Below, in pieces: positions 28,110 to 37,032 of a DNA stretch of 64,000 nucleotides. The stretch comes from Lachnospiraceae bacterium. GTDB lineage: Bacteria; Bacillota; Clostridia; Lachnospirales; Lachnospiraceae. The notes under the pieces were generated by a model. The model was not told the origin of the DNA and made no database searches. It saw nothing but the letters and a program-made list of their open reading frames with translations. Position numbers and translations under genes: made by a program. Location: contig JAFSRP010000018.1 of NCBI GenBank assembly GCA_017446045.1, forward strand, positions 62,001 through 126,000, written 5' to 3'. Positions within the stretch are counted from its first letter, which is position 1. Every line of letters starts with the position of its first letter.

Positions 28110-29077
28110 AAGTCAGACTGGCCCGTACCGCAGGATTCTGCTATGGCGTCGAACGGGCTGTCGATATGGTCTGTGAAGAGGTAAAGCGTAAGCAGGCATC
28201 CTGCGGCGGAAAAGATACTGATGGGCAGGCAGGTGCGAAAATATACACATACGGTCCCATCGTGCATAACGACAGCGTCGTGAAAGAACTTGAATCGCAG
28301 GGAGTTTCGGTGATCCGCGACCTGGATGATCTCAGGGAAAAATGCGGTAAAAGCATGATGGAAGGAGCTTCTGTCGTAATACGCGCGCATGGTGTAGGAC
28401 AGGAAGTGATGGATATCCTGACCGATCCGCGCTGGGGGATCCGGGTGGTGGATGCGACCTGCCCGTTTGTCAAAAAGATACATGATATCGTGCGGGAACA
28501 CCACGCAGCCGGTGAAAAGATCATTATAACCGGGACGGAAAGTCATCCCGAGGTACAGGGGATCCTCGGCCAGATCGGCTTTGATGCCGCGGTGATCGAA
28601 AGTATGGAAGATGCCGGGCGCCTTGCGGAGGATATTTCAACAGGGCGGCGCGGTTCGATCCGTTCGGAAAGCCGGCCGGAGGACAATGCGCTTCCTGCGC
28701 GTTATTGCGTCGTGTCTCAAACCACTTTTAATACAGAAAAATTCAAAGATATAGTTGATTTTTTAAAAAAACAGTTATATTATGTTACTGTTGTGAATAC
28801 TATTTGCAATGCTACACAACTCAGGCAGAAAGAAGCGCTTGCTCTAAGCCGTGAATGTGATGCCATGATTGTTATAGGCGGTAAACATTCATCTAACACA
28901 GCCAAGTTGTACGACATCTGTTCGAAGGAGTGTAGTGCGACGTATTTTATAGAGTCATTAGATGATTTGAATGAAACTATTGATCAATCTGTGCGTTGCT
29001 TTGGTATTACTGCAGGGGCATCGACCCCAAAAACCATTATTCAGGAGGTTCTAAAATATGTCAGAGATGAGTTTTGA
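28106..29077 (+). CDS. ispH: 4-hydroxy-3-methylbut-2-enyl diphosphate reductase
   Basis: A 323-residue 4Fe-4S enzyme making IPP and DMAPP in the last step of the MEP isoprenoid pathway. The three cluster cysteines are in TAGFCYGVERA, DATCPFV and NTICNATQLRQ. The active-site TGTESHPEV is present. The gene is coupled to cmk by ATGA and overlaps rpsA by 20 bases in another frame. In many clostridia IspH and S1 are one fused protein; here they are separate. The last third of the gene is markedly AT-rich (111 G+C in 28741-29040, 37%), in contrast with 63% in 28621-28680. Confidence 0.95.
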   Translation: MKVRLARTAGFCYGVERAVDMVCEEVKRKQASCGGKDTDGQAGAKIYTYGPIVHNDSVVKELESQGVSVIRDLDDLREKCGKSMMEGASVVIRAHGVGQEVMDILTDPRWGIRVVDATCPFVKKIHDIVREHHAAGEKIIITGTESHPEVQGILGQIGFDAAVIESMEDAGRLAEDISTGRRGSIRSESRPEDNALPARYCVVSQTTFNTEKFKDIVDFLKKQLYYVTVVNTICNATQLRQKEALALSRECDAMIVIGGKHSSNTAKLYDICSKECSATYFIESLDDLNETIDQSVRCFGITAGASTPKTIIQEVLKYVRDEF

Positions 29078-29100
29078 AGATATGCTCAATGAGTCTTTCA
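28721..29100 (+). other. Low-GC segment covering the 3' part of ispH and the rpsA start
   Basis: By count, 28741-28800 has 12 G+C in 60 and 28741-29040 has 111 in 300, whereas 28621-28680 has 38 in 60. Codon choice changes with it: A/T-ending codons dominate in this stretch. The encoded protein remains a normal IspH. Confidence 0.8.
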
Positions 29101-30221
29101 AAACAATACGTACAGGAGAGGTAGTTACAGGCAAAGTCATCGATGTGAAGCCTGAGAGCATTCTGCTCAACATTGGCTACAAGTCTGATGGTATTGTTAA
29201 CAGAGCAGATTATTCCGCAGATTCTGCCCTGGATCTCACCACCGTCGTAAAAGTCGGTGACGAGCTCGAAGCAAAGGTCAGAAAGATCAACGACGGCGAG
29301 GGTCTGGTCGTGCTGAGCCACAGGGACATCCTTACCGAGAAAAACAATCAGAAGGTCCAGGAAGCATTCGACAGCAAGGAAGTGCTGACCGGTAAGGTCG
29401 ACAAGGCTGTGAACGGCGGTCTTTCCGTGATCTTTGACGGCGTCAGGGTCTTTGTTCCCGCAAGCCTTGTCTCCGATACATTTGAAAGAGACCTTACCAA
29501 ATACGTAGGTCAGGATATCGAGTTTGTGATCACCGAGTTCAATCCGCAGAAGCACAGGATCATCGGTGACCGCAAGCAGCTGATCGTAGCGCGTAAGGCA
29601 GCAGCCAGAAAAGCACTTCTGGAGAGCATTCATGAAGGCGATGTCATCGACGGCACTGTTAAGAATGTAACTGACTTCGGTGCGTTTGTTGACCTCGGCG
29701 GCGCTGACGGACTTCTTCATATTTCCGAGATGGGATGGGGCAGGACCGAGAGCCCGAAGAAAGCGTTCCACAGCGGCGATGAGATCCGTGTCATGATCAA
29801 GAGCATCAGCGAGGAAGGCAAGATCGCCCTTACCCGCAAGTTCCCGGATGAGAATCCGTGGGTACTGGCACTGACCAAGTATGCTCCCGGCAATGTTATC
29901 GAAGGCAAGGTCGCAAGACTGGCTGATTTTGGCGCATTCATCAATCTGGAGCAGGGAATCGACGCGCTTCTTCATGTTTCCCAGATCTCCAATGAGCGTG
30001 TGGAAAAGCCCTCCGATGTTCTGAAGGTCGGCGATGTTATCAAGGCTAAGGTTACCGATCTGGATGCTGAGGCAAAGAAGATCTCCCTTTCCATCAAGGC
30101 ACTTCTGAATGAGAAGGCTCGCAAGGAAAAGGAAAAAGAGGAAGATCTTGAAGTAGCTGATGTTTATATCGACAATGTCGAGGAAGAAGCTGAAGAGGCT
30201 CCGGCTCCGACCGAAGAGTGA
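29058..30221 (+). CDS. rpsA: S1 RNA-binding domain protein (ribosomal protein S1 homologue)
   Basis: A 387-residue protein with four S1 (OB-fold) domains at about residues 18-88, 104-165, 188-259 and 273-347. The last two are the most canonical (DFGAFVDLGGADGLLHISEM and similar). An acidic tail ends the protein. It is shorter than the six-domain proteobacterial S1, as expected for Firmicutes, and likely assists mRNA binding to the ribosome. The start is set by AGGAGG (29043-29048) within ispH. A hairpin follows the stop. Confidence 0.9.
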   Translation: MSEMSFEDMLNESFKTIRTGEVVTGKVIDVKPESILLNIGYKSDGIVNRADYSADSALDLTTVVKVGDELEAKVRKINDGEGLVVLSHRDILTEKNNQKVQEAFDSKEVLTGKVDKAVNGGLSVIFDGVRVFVPASLVSDTFERDLTKYVGQDIEFVITEFNPQKHRIIGDRKQLIVARKAAARKALLESIHEGDVIDGTVKNVTDFGAFVDLGGADGLLHISEMGWGRTESPKKAFHSGDEIRVMIKSISEEGKIALTRKFPDENPWVLALTKYAPGNVIEGKVARLADFGAFINLEQGIDALLHVSQISNERVEKPSDVLKVGDVIKAKVTDLDAEAKKISLSIKALLNEKARKEKEKEEDLEVADVYIDNVEEEAEEAPAPTEE

Positions 30222-30251
30222 TCCGGATCAGCGATACGCATAAGTGTGTAA

Positions 30252-30280
30252 CAGGCTGCCGCAATTGCGGCAGCCTGAAG
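30252..30280 (+). terminator. Hairpin after rpsA
   Basis: A perfect 26-base palindrome (30252-30277) is followed by AAGTATTTAT. The stem is strong but the T tract is weak, so it may be a terminator or an mRNA-stabilising end. Confidence 0.55.
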
Positions 30281-30302
30281 TATTTATAGGGTTTGTATAG
30301 AA

Positions 30303-30788
30303 ATGGGATACGAGATCGAAAGAAAATGGCTGGTTGGGGAGATACCGGATGATATCCTTCAAAAGATGAATTCGGAGGAATTCAGGCACACCCGCATTCT
30401 GCAGGGGTATCTCAGCACGGATCCTGTCGTGCGCGTCCGCAAAGACGGAGACGAATACTGGCTGACATGCAAGGGAAGCGGAGCTCTATCACGGGAAGAG
30501 CTTAATCTGCCAATGAAGGAAGAGGTATTCCGGAAACTTCTCGATAAGGCAGACGGATCCATTCTCGAAAAGGAAAGATATCGGATCCCCGATGGCTCCG
30601 GACTGATGATCGAACTTGACATTTTTCACGGATCGTATGAAGGGCTTATTTATGCAGAGGTCGAGTTTCCCGACGAAGCAGCCGCCGCTGCTTATTCTGT
30701 GCCAGGCTGGTTCGGACGTGAACTGACGCATGAAAAAGGATGGTCCAATGCATCGTTATCACTTGCAAAGCCACGGGCTTTATGTTAG
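30303..30788 (+). CDS. CYTH domain protein (triphosphate tunnel metalloenzyme)
   Basis: A 161-residue member of the CYTH/TTM superfamily, which hydrolyses triphosphate-containing substrates in a beta-barrel tunnel with a divalent metal. The diagnostic ExExK motif is at the N-terminus (YEIERKWLV), followed by alternating charged strands (VRVRKDGDEYWLTCKG, EVEFPDE). Bacterial relatives are inorganic triphosphatases or thiamine triphosphatases. The true substrate here is unknown. The gene stands between the rpsA hairpin and the tig promoter. Confidence 0.85.
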   Translation: MGYEIERKWLVGEIPDDILQKMNSEEFRHTRILQGYLSTDPVVRVRKDGDEYWLTCKGSGALSREELNLPMKEEVFRKLLDKADGSILEKERYRIPDGSGLMIELDIFHGSYEGLIYAEVEFPDEAAAAAYSVPGWFGRELTHEKGWSNASLSLAKPRALC

Positions 30789-30791
30789 AAT
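30763..30791 (+). promoter_or_regulatory. Promoter of the tig-clpP-clpX-engB operon
   Basis: TTGCAA (30763-30768), a 17-base spacer and TAGAAT (30786-30791), overlapping the end of the CYTH gene. Confidence 0.55.
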
Positions 30792-30853
30792 TTAAAGCTG
30801 ACTTTGTATATTTATATAAGCGAACAATCTAAGAGATACAGGAGACAACAGTA

Positions 30854-32206
30854 ATGAATGTAAAAGTTGAAAATCTGGAGAAAAACACTTCTAAGATCAT
30901 TGTCGAAGTAGCGGCAGAGGATTTTGAAAAGGCGCTGACATCCGCTTATCGCAAAAACAGAGGCCGTATCAATGTTCCGGGATTCCGTAAAGGCAAGGCA
31001 CCGCAGGCCATGATCGAAAAGATCTACGGAACCGGTGTATTCTACGAAGACGCAGTCAATGAGATCCTTGACAGCACCTATCCGCAGGCAATGAAGGAGT
31101 CCGGACTTGAGATCGTCAGCCGTCCGGAGATCAATATCGAAGAGATCAAGCGCGGTGAGCCGCTTGTTTATACCGCCGTCGTGGCTACCAAACCTCCTGT
31201 AGAACTGGGACAGTATAAAGGAATTAATGTAGAGAAAGCAGATGCCACTGTTTCCGTAAAGGAAGTCAACGAGGAGATGAAGCGCCTCCAGAAGCTCAAC
31301 TCCAGACTTGTTTCCGTAGACGATCCGGAATTCAAGATCCGCAAGGAAGACATTGCCTATATCAATTTTGAGGGCTTTGTCGATGGCGTTGCCTTCGAAG
31401 GCGGAAAGGGTGAGAACTATCCGCTGACGATCGGTTCCGGTTCTTTCATTCCCGGCTTCGAAGATCAGCTGATCGGACATAAGGCGGGCGATGAACTGGA
31501 TGTCAACGTCACATTCCCGAAAGACTATCAGTCCAGTGACCTCGCCGGAAAGGCAGCTGTTTTCAAGGTCAAGGTCAATGAGATCAAATATAAGGAGATC
31601 CCGGAACTCGATGATGACTTTGCACAGGATGTATCCGAGTTCGATACACTGAAAGAGTACAAGGCTTCCGTAAAGGCTGATCTTAAGTCCCGCAAGGAAA
31701 AGGCTGCAGCCCAGACCAACGAAGACAACATCCTGAAGGCGGCTGTGGATAATGCGAAGGTCGAGATCCCCGCAGCCATGATCGAGACCACCATTGACAA
31801 TATGGTGCAGGATATGGCGCTTCGTCTGCAGCAATCCGGCCTGAAGCTTGATCAGTATCTTGGCTATCTCGGACAGACCATGGAGCAGTTCCGTGAGGGC
31901 ATGCGTCCGGAGGCTGAGAAGAATACCAAGACACGTCTCGTACTTGAGGAAATCGTCAAGCAGGAAAAGATCAGCGTTTCTGATGAAATGCTTGATCAGC
32001 GTGTCGAGCAGATGGCCCAGAGCTATAAAATGTCTGCGGAAGATGTGAAGAAGAGCCTAGGCAGCGCATTGGAAGATATGCGGAAAGATCTTGCCTGCCA
32101 GGAAGCCATTGACCTGCTTGTCGCGGAAGCAGAGCTGACTGAGCCTGCCAAAAAGTCTGCGGCAAAGGCTGAGCCGGAAGCGGATGCGGAAGCAAAAGAG
32201 GAGTGA
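30854..32206 (+). CDS. tig: Trigger factor
   Basis: A 450-residue ribosome-associated chaperone and peptidyl-prolyl isomerase. The N-terminal ribosome-binding signature GFRKGKAP is at about residues 43-50. The FKBP-type domain includes [14 protein letters not shown] and [16 protein letters not shown], and the C-terminal helical arms follow. An acidic Ala/Glu tail ends the protein. It is the first gene of tig-clpP-clpX-engB, the usual Firmicute arrangement. Confidence 0.95.
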   Translation: MNVKVENLEKNTSKIIVEVAAEDFEKALTSAYRKNRGRINVPGFRKGKAPQAMIEKIYGTGVFYEDAVNEILDSTYPQAMKESGLEIVSRPEINIEEIKRGEPLVYTAVVATKPPVELGQYKGINVEKADATVSVKEVNEEMKRLQKLNSRLVSVDDPEFKIRKEDIAYINFEGFVDGVAFEGGKGENYPLTIGSGSFIPGFEDQLIGHKAGDELDVNVTFPKDYQSSDLAGKAAVFKVKVNEIKYKEIPELDDDFAQDVSEFDTLKEYKASVKADLKSRKEKAAAQTNEDNILKAAVDNAKVEIPAAMIETTIDNMVQDMALRLQQSGLKLDQYLGYLGQTMEQFREGMRPEAEKNTKTRLVLEEIVKQEKISVSDEMLDQRVEQMAQSYKMSAEDVKKSLGSALEDMRKDLACQEAIDLLVAEAELTEPAKKSAAKAEPEADAEAKEE

Positions 32207-32208
32207 TC

Positions 32209-32793
32209 ATGCCTTATACGATTCCCTATGTAATCGAACAGACTTCCCGCGGGGAGCGTTCTTATGATATTTATTCCAGACTGTTGAAAGACAGGATCAT
32301 TTTTCTCGGGGACGAGGTCAACGAGACAAGCGCGGCGCTGATCGTCGCTCAGCTCCTGTTTTTGGAGTCGGAGGATCCCGGAAAGGATATCCATCTGTAC
32401 ATCAACAGCCCGGGCGGTGTGATCACAGCCGGCATGGCGATCTATGATACCATGCAGTATATCCGCTGTGATGTATCCACCATATGTGTCGGGATGGCTG
32501 CCAGCATGGGTGCTTTTCTGCTGGCAGGCGGTGCAAAGGGCAAGCGGTATGCGCTTCCCAATTCCGAAGTCATGATCCACCAGCCCTCAGGCGGTGCGCA
32601 CGGACAGGCTACGGAGATCCAGATCACAGCAGAATGGATCCTTCGCACCAAGAAGCGCATGAACGAGATCCTGGCAGCAAACACCGGCCGTCCGGTCGAG
32701 CAGATCGCTGCGGATACCGAGCGCGACAAATGGATGACTGCGCAGGAAGCTCTTGCGTACGGCATCGTCGATCAGATCATCGAAAACCATTGA
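32209..32793 (+). CDS. clpP: ATP-dependent Clp protease proteolytic subunit
   Basis: A 194-residue serine peptidase forming the ClpP tetradecamer. The catalytic triad is visible as Ser in GMAASMGAF, His in MIHQPSGG and Asp in ADTERDKWM. The ATG at 32209 follows AGAGGAGTG two bases after the tig stop. It works with ClpX, encoded immediately downstream. Confidence 0.97.
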   Translation: MPYTIPYVIEQTSRGERSYDIYSRLLKDRIIFLGDEVNETSAALIVAQLLFLESEDPGKDIHLYINSPGGVITAGMAIYDTMQYIRCDVSTICVGMAASMGAFLLAGGAKGKRYALPNSEVMIHQPSGGAHGQATEIQITAEWILRTKKRMNEILAANTGRPVEQIAADTERDKWMTAQEALAYGIVDQIIENH

Positions 32794-32815
32794 TTTTTTA
32801 TCAGGAAGGACATTT

Positions 32816-34123
32816 ATGCCTCCGAAGACACCAGGCAATATCAGATGCAGTTTTTGCGGCAAGTCCCGCGGTCAGGTACAGAAACTGATCGCGGGCGTTA
32901 ATAATACTTATATTTGTGACGAGTGCATAGAGCTTTGCAACGAGATCCTTGAAGAAGAGTATCAGAAAGGCAATCTTGACCGAAAGTCCGTTATTGATGA
33001 GATCCGGCTTCAGAAGCCCAAGGAGATCAAGGAGTTTTTGGACGAATACGTCATAGGGCAGGATCAGGCCAAGAAAGCACTCGCTGTAGCGGTTTACAAT
33101 CATTATAAAAGGATCATGGGAGACGTGCAGGACATTGAGGTGCAGAAATCCAATATCCTGATGATCGGGCCTACCGGTTCCGGCAAGACCTATCTTGCGC
33201 AGTCTCTTGCCAAGCTCCTGGGCGTTCCTTTTGCCATTGCGGATGCAACATCCCTGACCGAAGCGGGATATGTCGGTGAAGATGTGGAGAACATTCTTCT
33301 GAAGCTGATCCAGGCTGCCGATATGGATATAGCGAAGGCAGAGATCGGCATTATCTATCTTGATGAGATCGATAAGATCACAAAGAAATCAGAGAATGTC
33401 TCGATCACACGGGATGTTTCCGGCGAGGGAGTCCAGCAGGCGCTTCTGAAGATCATCGAAGGAACGATGGCTTCCGTTCCCCCTCAGGGAGGGCGCAAGC
33501 ATCCGCAGCAGGAGATGATGCAGATCGATACGACCAATATCCTGTTTATCTGCGGCGGTGCTTTTGACGGATTAGAGAAGATCGTCAGTCAGCGTGTATC
33601 CACGGGAGGGATCGGCTTCGGTGCGGAGCTTGTCAATAAAAATGATGAGAATATCGACGAGCTGATCGCGCAGACAGAGCCGGAGGACCTGATCAAGTTT
33701 GGACTGATCCCGGAATTCATCGGACGTGTTCCGGTCACTGTCCCGCTCAAGACGCTGGATGAAGAGGCGCTGATCCGCATTCTGAAAGAGCCGCGTAATG
33801 CGCTTACAAAGCAGTATACGAAGCTTTTTGAGATAGACGGCGTAAAGCTGGAATTTACTCACGATGCACTGCGTGCGATCGCCCGCAAGGCTGTCGTCAA
33901 GAGAACAGGTGCCAGAGGACTGCGCAGCATCCTGGAGTCTGTCATGATGAACATCATGTATGAGATCCCTTCCGATCCTGCGATTGAGTCAGTCACGATC
34001 ACCAAAGAGTGTGTGGAAGAAGGAAGCGAACCGCTCGTGACCTATTCAGACGGCATGGTAAGCCTCGGTGAACCTGAAGACGATACCGTTTCACCGCTCC
34101 ATATCAGAGACGTGACCGCGTGA
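32816..34123 (+). CDS. clpX: ATP-dependent Clp protease ATP-binding subunit ClpX
   Basis: A 435-residue AAA+ unfoldase. The N-terminal C4 zinc-binding domain (CSFCGKS...CDEC) is followed by Walker A (GPTGSGKT), Walker B ([10 protein letters not shown]), a ClpP-docking IGF loop (GGIGFGAE) and the sensor 2 region ([10 protein letters not shown]). The start at 32816 follows AGGAAGG; an upstream frame extension into clpP is not used. The stop overlaps the engB start (TGATG). Confidence 0.97.
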   Translation: MPPKTPGNIRCSFCGKSRGQVQKLIAGVNNTYICDECIELCNEILEEEYQKGNLDRKSVIDEIRLQKPKEIKEFLDEYVIGQDQAKKALAVAVYNHYKRIMGDVQDIEVQKSNILMIGPTGSGKTYLAQSLAKLLGVPFAIADATSLTEAGYVGEDVENILLKLIQAADMDIAKAEIGIIYLDEIDKITKKSENVSITRDVSGEGVQQALLKIIEGTMASVPPQGGRKHPQQEMMQIDTTNILFICGGAFDGLEKIVSQRVSTGGIGFGAELVNKNDENIDELIAQTEPEDLIKFGLIPEFIGRVPVTVPLKTLDEEALIRILKEPRNALTKQYTKLFEIDGVKLEFTHDALRAIARKAVVKRTGARGLRSILESVMMNIMYEIPSDPAIESVTITKECVEEGSEPLVTYSDGMVSLGEPEDDTVSPLHIRDVTA

Positions 34124-34806
34124 TGATGAACGTGCCTGATAACAGAAAACCAGGCAGGACAGAGCCGGTGTCCCTGATAAAGATATGCAGTGCCGAACTT
34201 GAGACTGTCTGCGGTATAAAAAGCAGTTTTCCCGATCACGTCTATCCGGAGTATGCATTTGCGGGCAAATCAAATGTCGGCAAATCCAGTCTGATCAATA
34301 CCTTGGTACAGCGTAAAGCGCTGGCACGTACATCGGCTACACCCGGAAAGACCCAGACGATCAATTTTTACAAGGTCGGCATACGACCCGGTGAAACCGG
34401 GGCGGGATCATCGGATGACCGGATCCTGTATATGGTCGATCTTCCGGGTTACGGTTATACAAAGGCTGCCGAATCTGTCAAAGCTGACTGGGGCAGGATG
34501 GTAGAGCGGTACCTCCATCAGACAAAGATGCTGAAGACCGTGTTTCTCCTTGTGGATATACGCCATAAGCCTACGGCCGATGATATGCTGATGGACCGGT
34601 GGATACGCGATCAGGGGTTTCAACCGGTCATCATTGCCACCAAAGCCGATAAACTGGGTAAAAACGAGAAAGCAAAGGCACTGAGACTGATCCGGGAGAC
34701 ATTTGGTCTTGAAAAAGATGACTGCCTTATATCTTTTTCCGCTGTAACGAGGGAGGGCCGTGAAGACCTGTACCGCATACTTCTGCAGCAGGATCAGAGC
34801 ATATAA
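34123..34806 (+). CDS. engB: Ribosome biogenesis GTPase EngB/YihA/YsxC
   Basis: A 227-residue GTPase for 50S subunit assembly. G1 is AGKSNVGKSS, G3 is DLPGYGYTKA, G4 is TKADK and G5 is the SFSAV region. A short insertion (RPGETGAGSSDDR) precedes G3. The start overlaps the clpX stop, so translation is coupled. In many Firmicutes lon lies between clpX and engB; it is absent here. Confidence 0.95.
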   Translation: MMNVPDNRKPGRTEPVSLIKICSAELETVCGIKSSFPDHVYPEYAFAGKSNVGKSSLINTLVQRKALARTSATPGKTQTINFYKVGIRPGETGAGSSDDRILYMVDLPGYGYTKAAESVKADWGRMVERYLHQTKMLKTVFLLVDIRHKPTADDMLMDRWIRDQGFQPVIIATKADKLGKNEKAKALRLIRETFGLEKDDCLISFSAVTREGREDLYRILLQQDQSI

Positions 34807-34830
34807 AACTGCGGCCTCCGACCGCGGTTT
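34806..34830 (+). terminator. Weak hairpin after engB
   Basis: A 9-bp stem with one wobble pair (34806-34814 with 34822-34830) is followed by CAATAATATT rather than a T run. Its termination activity is uncertain. Confidence 0.35.
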
Positions 34831-34886
34831 CAATAATATTCAGCCGGGCCCTGGTATGGTCCGACAAAGAAAGGAGATTTGTAACT

Positions 34887-36665
34887 ATGGCAATGATAAC
34901 ACTGCATGACGGCAGCCTTCAGGAGGTTAATGAAAACGAGGAGTTGTATCTCTCGACATTACGTCACAGCTGCTCCCATGTACTTGCACAGGCAATCAAA
35001 CATCTTTATCCCGGTGCAAAGCTTGCCATCGGTCCGTCCATCAAAGACGGATTCTATTACGACATCGATTTTGAAGAGCCCATCTCAGAAGCCAATCTGG
35101 AAGGCATCGAGAATGAGATGCGCAAACTGATCAAAAAGAATGAAAAGATCGAGTACTTTGCTCTTCCGAGAGAAGAGGCGATCTCGCTGATGGAGGAGCG
35201 TCAGGAACCGTACAAGGTAGAACTGATCAATGATCTTCCGGAAGGAGAGCTGATCTCTTTCTTCAAACAGGGCGACTTTACTGATCTTTGCGCGGGCCCG
35301 CATCTTCAGTCTACGGGAGAAGTGGGAAAGGCATTTAAGCTGCAGACCCTTGCCGGCGCATACTGGAGAGGTTCTGAGAAGAACAAGATGCTCACCCGTA
35401 TCTACGGAACAGCATTCCGGACAAAGGAAGAGCTTGAGAATTATCTCACTATGATCGAGGAGGCAAAGAAGCGCGATCACCGTAAGATCGGTAAGGACCT
35501 CGGACTCTTCATGTTCAGCGAGTACGGTCCGGGATTCCCGTTCTACCTTCCCAACGGTATGACGCTGAAGAACCAGCTCATCGATTACTGGAGATACCTT
35601 CACAGGAAAAATGGCTACGTGGAGATTTCTACCCCGATCATCCTGAACCGCAGCCTTTGGGAGACCTCCGGTCACTGGGATCACTATAAGGAGAATATGT
35701 ACAGCACTGTCATCGACGACCAGGATTTCTGCGTCAAGCCGATGAACTGCCCCGGATCCATTCTGGTTTACCAGTCCGAGCCGCGTTCCTACCGTGACCT
35801 TCCGCTTCGGTTCGCGGAGCTGGGCCTTGTGCACAGGCATGAGAAGTCCGGCGAGCTGCACGGTATGTTCCGTGTCCGCTGCTTCACCCAGGACGACGCC
35901 CATACCTATATCCGTCCGGACCAGATCCAGGAAGAGGTCAAGGCCATTTCCGATCTGATCAACCAGTTCTATCAGCTGTTCGGTTTCAAATACTTTGTGG
36001 AGCTTTCCACCCGTCCGGAGGATTCCATGGGATCCGATGAAGACTGGAACAATGCTGAAGCGGCGCTGAAGCAGGCTCTGGAGAGCCTCGGCATCGATTA
36101 TATCCTGAATGAGGGCGACGGCGCCTTTTACGGACCGAAGATAGACTTCCACCTGATCGACGCCCTGGGCAGATCCTGGCAGTGCGGAACGATCCAGCTT
36201 GATTTCCAGCTGCCCCAGAGATTTAATCTCGAATACATGGGCGCGGACGGAGAAAAGCATCAGCCGATCATGATCCACCGCGTGGTATTCGGTTCCATCG
36301 AGCGTTTCATCGGCATCCTTACCGAGCATACGGCAGGCGCCTTCCCCACATGGCTCGCGCCGACCCAGGTCAAGATACTGGCTGTATCTGATAAGTTCAT
36401 GGACTATGCCAAGGCTGTGGCGTCTGAGATCGAAGCCGCCGGCATCCGTGTGACCGTAGATGAGCATTCCGAGAAGCTCGGCTGGAAGATCCGCCAGGCA
36501 CAGAAGGAAAAAGTTCCGTACATGCTGATCGTGGGCGAGAAGGATCAGGCGGAGAAGACCGTATCCGTACGTTCACGTGCCAACGGAGACGAGGGACCCT
36601 GCCAGCTGGCCGCATTCATCGATCGTGTCAGGTCGGACATCGATTCAAAAGTCATGCCGCAGTAA
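34887..36665 (+). CDS. thrS: Threonine-tRNA ligase lacking the TGS domain
   Basis: A 592-residue class II synthetase. The N-terminal TGS domain (about 60 residues) found in most ThrS is absent. The protein begins almost directly with the editing-domain region, whose HxxxH-type motif appears as RHSCSHVLAQ. The catalytic core has GPGFPFYLPNG, the zinc-ligand Cys in MNCPGS, RFAELGLVHRHE and the motif 3 arginine region near HRVVFGSIERFIG. A normal anticodon-binding domain is at the C-terminus. AAAGGAGA precedes the start. The 80-base upstream gap is too short for a T-box. Confidence 0.94.
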   Translation: MAMITLHDGSLQEVNENEELYLSTLRHSCSHVLAQAIKHLYPGAKLAIGPSIKDGFYYDIDFEEPISEANLEGIENEMRKLIKKNEKIEYFALPREEAISLMEERQEPYKVELINDLPEGELISFFKQGDFTDLCAGPHLQSTGEVGKAFKLQTLAGAYWRGSEKNKMLTRIYGTAFRTKEELENYLTMIEEAKKRDHRKIGKDLGLFMFSEYGPGFPFYLPNGMTLKNQLIDYWRYLHRKNGYVEISTPIILNRSLWETSGHWDHYKENMYSTVIDDQDFCVKPMNCPGSILVYQSEPRSYRDLPLRFAELGLVHRHEKSGELHGMFRVRCFTQDDAHTYIRPDQIQEEVKAISDLINQFYQLFGFKYFVELSTRPEDSMGSDEDWNNAEAALKQALESLGIDYILNEGDGAFYGPKIDFHLIDALGRSWQCGTIQLDFQLPQRFNLEYMGADGEKHQPIMIHRVVFGSIERFIGILTEHTAGAFPTWLAPTQVKILAVSDKFMDYAKAVASEIEAAGIRVTVDEHSEKLGWKIRQAQKEKVPYMLIVGEKDQAEKTVSVRSRANGDEGPCQLAAFIDRVRSDIDSKVMPQ

Positions 36666-36688
36666 GCTTCCGGTTCCAAAAATAGTTC

Positions 36689-36717
36689 TTGACAAAAGAG
36701 TATTTGATGATTATACT
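36689..36717 (+). promoter_or_regulatory. Promoter of rpmF
   Basis: Perfect TTGACA (36689-36694), a 17-base spacer and TATACT (36712-36717), about 36 bases upstream of the start. Confidence 0.75.
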
Positions 36718-36752
36718 TCAAATGTTGTATTTCGGAAAAAGGAGGTGTAGAC

Positions 36753-36935
36753 ATGTCAATCTGTCCTAAGAATAGGTCATCCAGAGCCAGAAGAGATTCT
36801 AGAAGAGCGAACTGGAAGATGAGCGCACCCAATCTTGTCAAGTGCAGCAAGTGCGGAGCACTGGTTATGCCTCACAGAGTATGCAAGAATTGCGGTTCCT
36901 ATAATAAGCGTGAGATCGTAAAGGTCGAGGAGTGA
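36753..36935 (+). CDS. rpmF: Ribosomal protein bL32
   Basis: A 60-residue 50S ribosomal protein of the zinc-binding form, with two CxxC pairs (KCSKCGA and VCKNCGS). AAAGGAGG precedes the start. It lies directly upstream of plsX, as in most bacteria, but here a terminator separates the two. Confidence 0.96.
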   Translation: MSICPKNRSSRARRDSRRANWKMSAPNLVKCSKCGALVMPHRVCKNCGSYNKREIVKVEE

Positions 36936-36970
36936 TCCTGGGTCCTTTCACGTGACATACAGCGTATGAG

Positions 36971-37004
36971 GGCTTCCGGCCATTAAAGGTCGGAAGTCTT
37001 TTTT
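36971..37004 (+). terminator. Terminator between rpmF and plsX
   Basis: An 11-bp stem (36971-36981 with 36988-36998, two wobble pairs), a 6-base loop and a run of T. Confidence 0.8.
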
Positions 37005-37032
37005 ATCAGTAATATTTCCCTGGGAGGAGACT

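Noticed and set aside
35085-36467. A 460-codon minus-strand frame inside thrS
   Set aside because: It is antisense to conserved catalytic sequence and has no family features.
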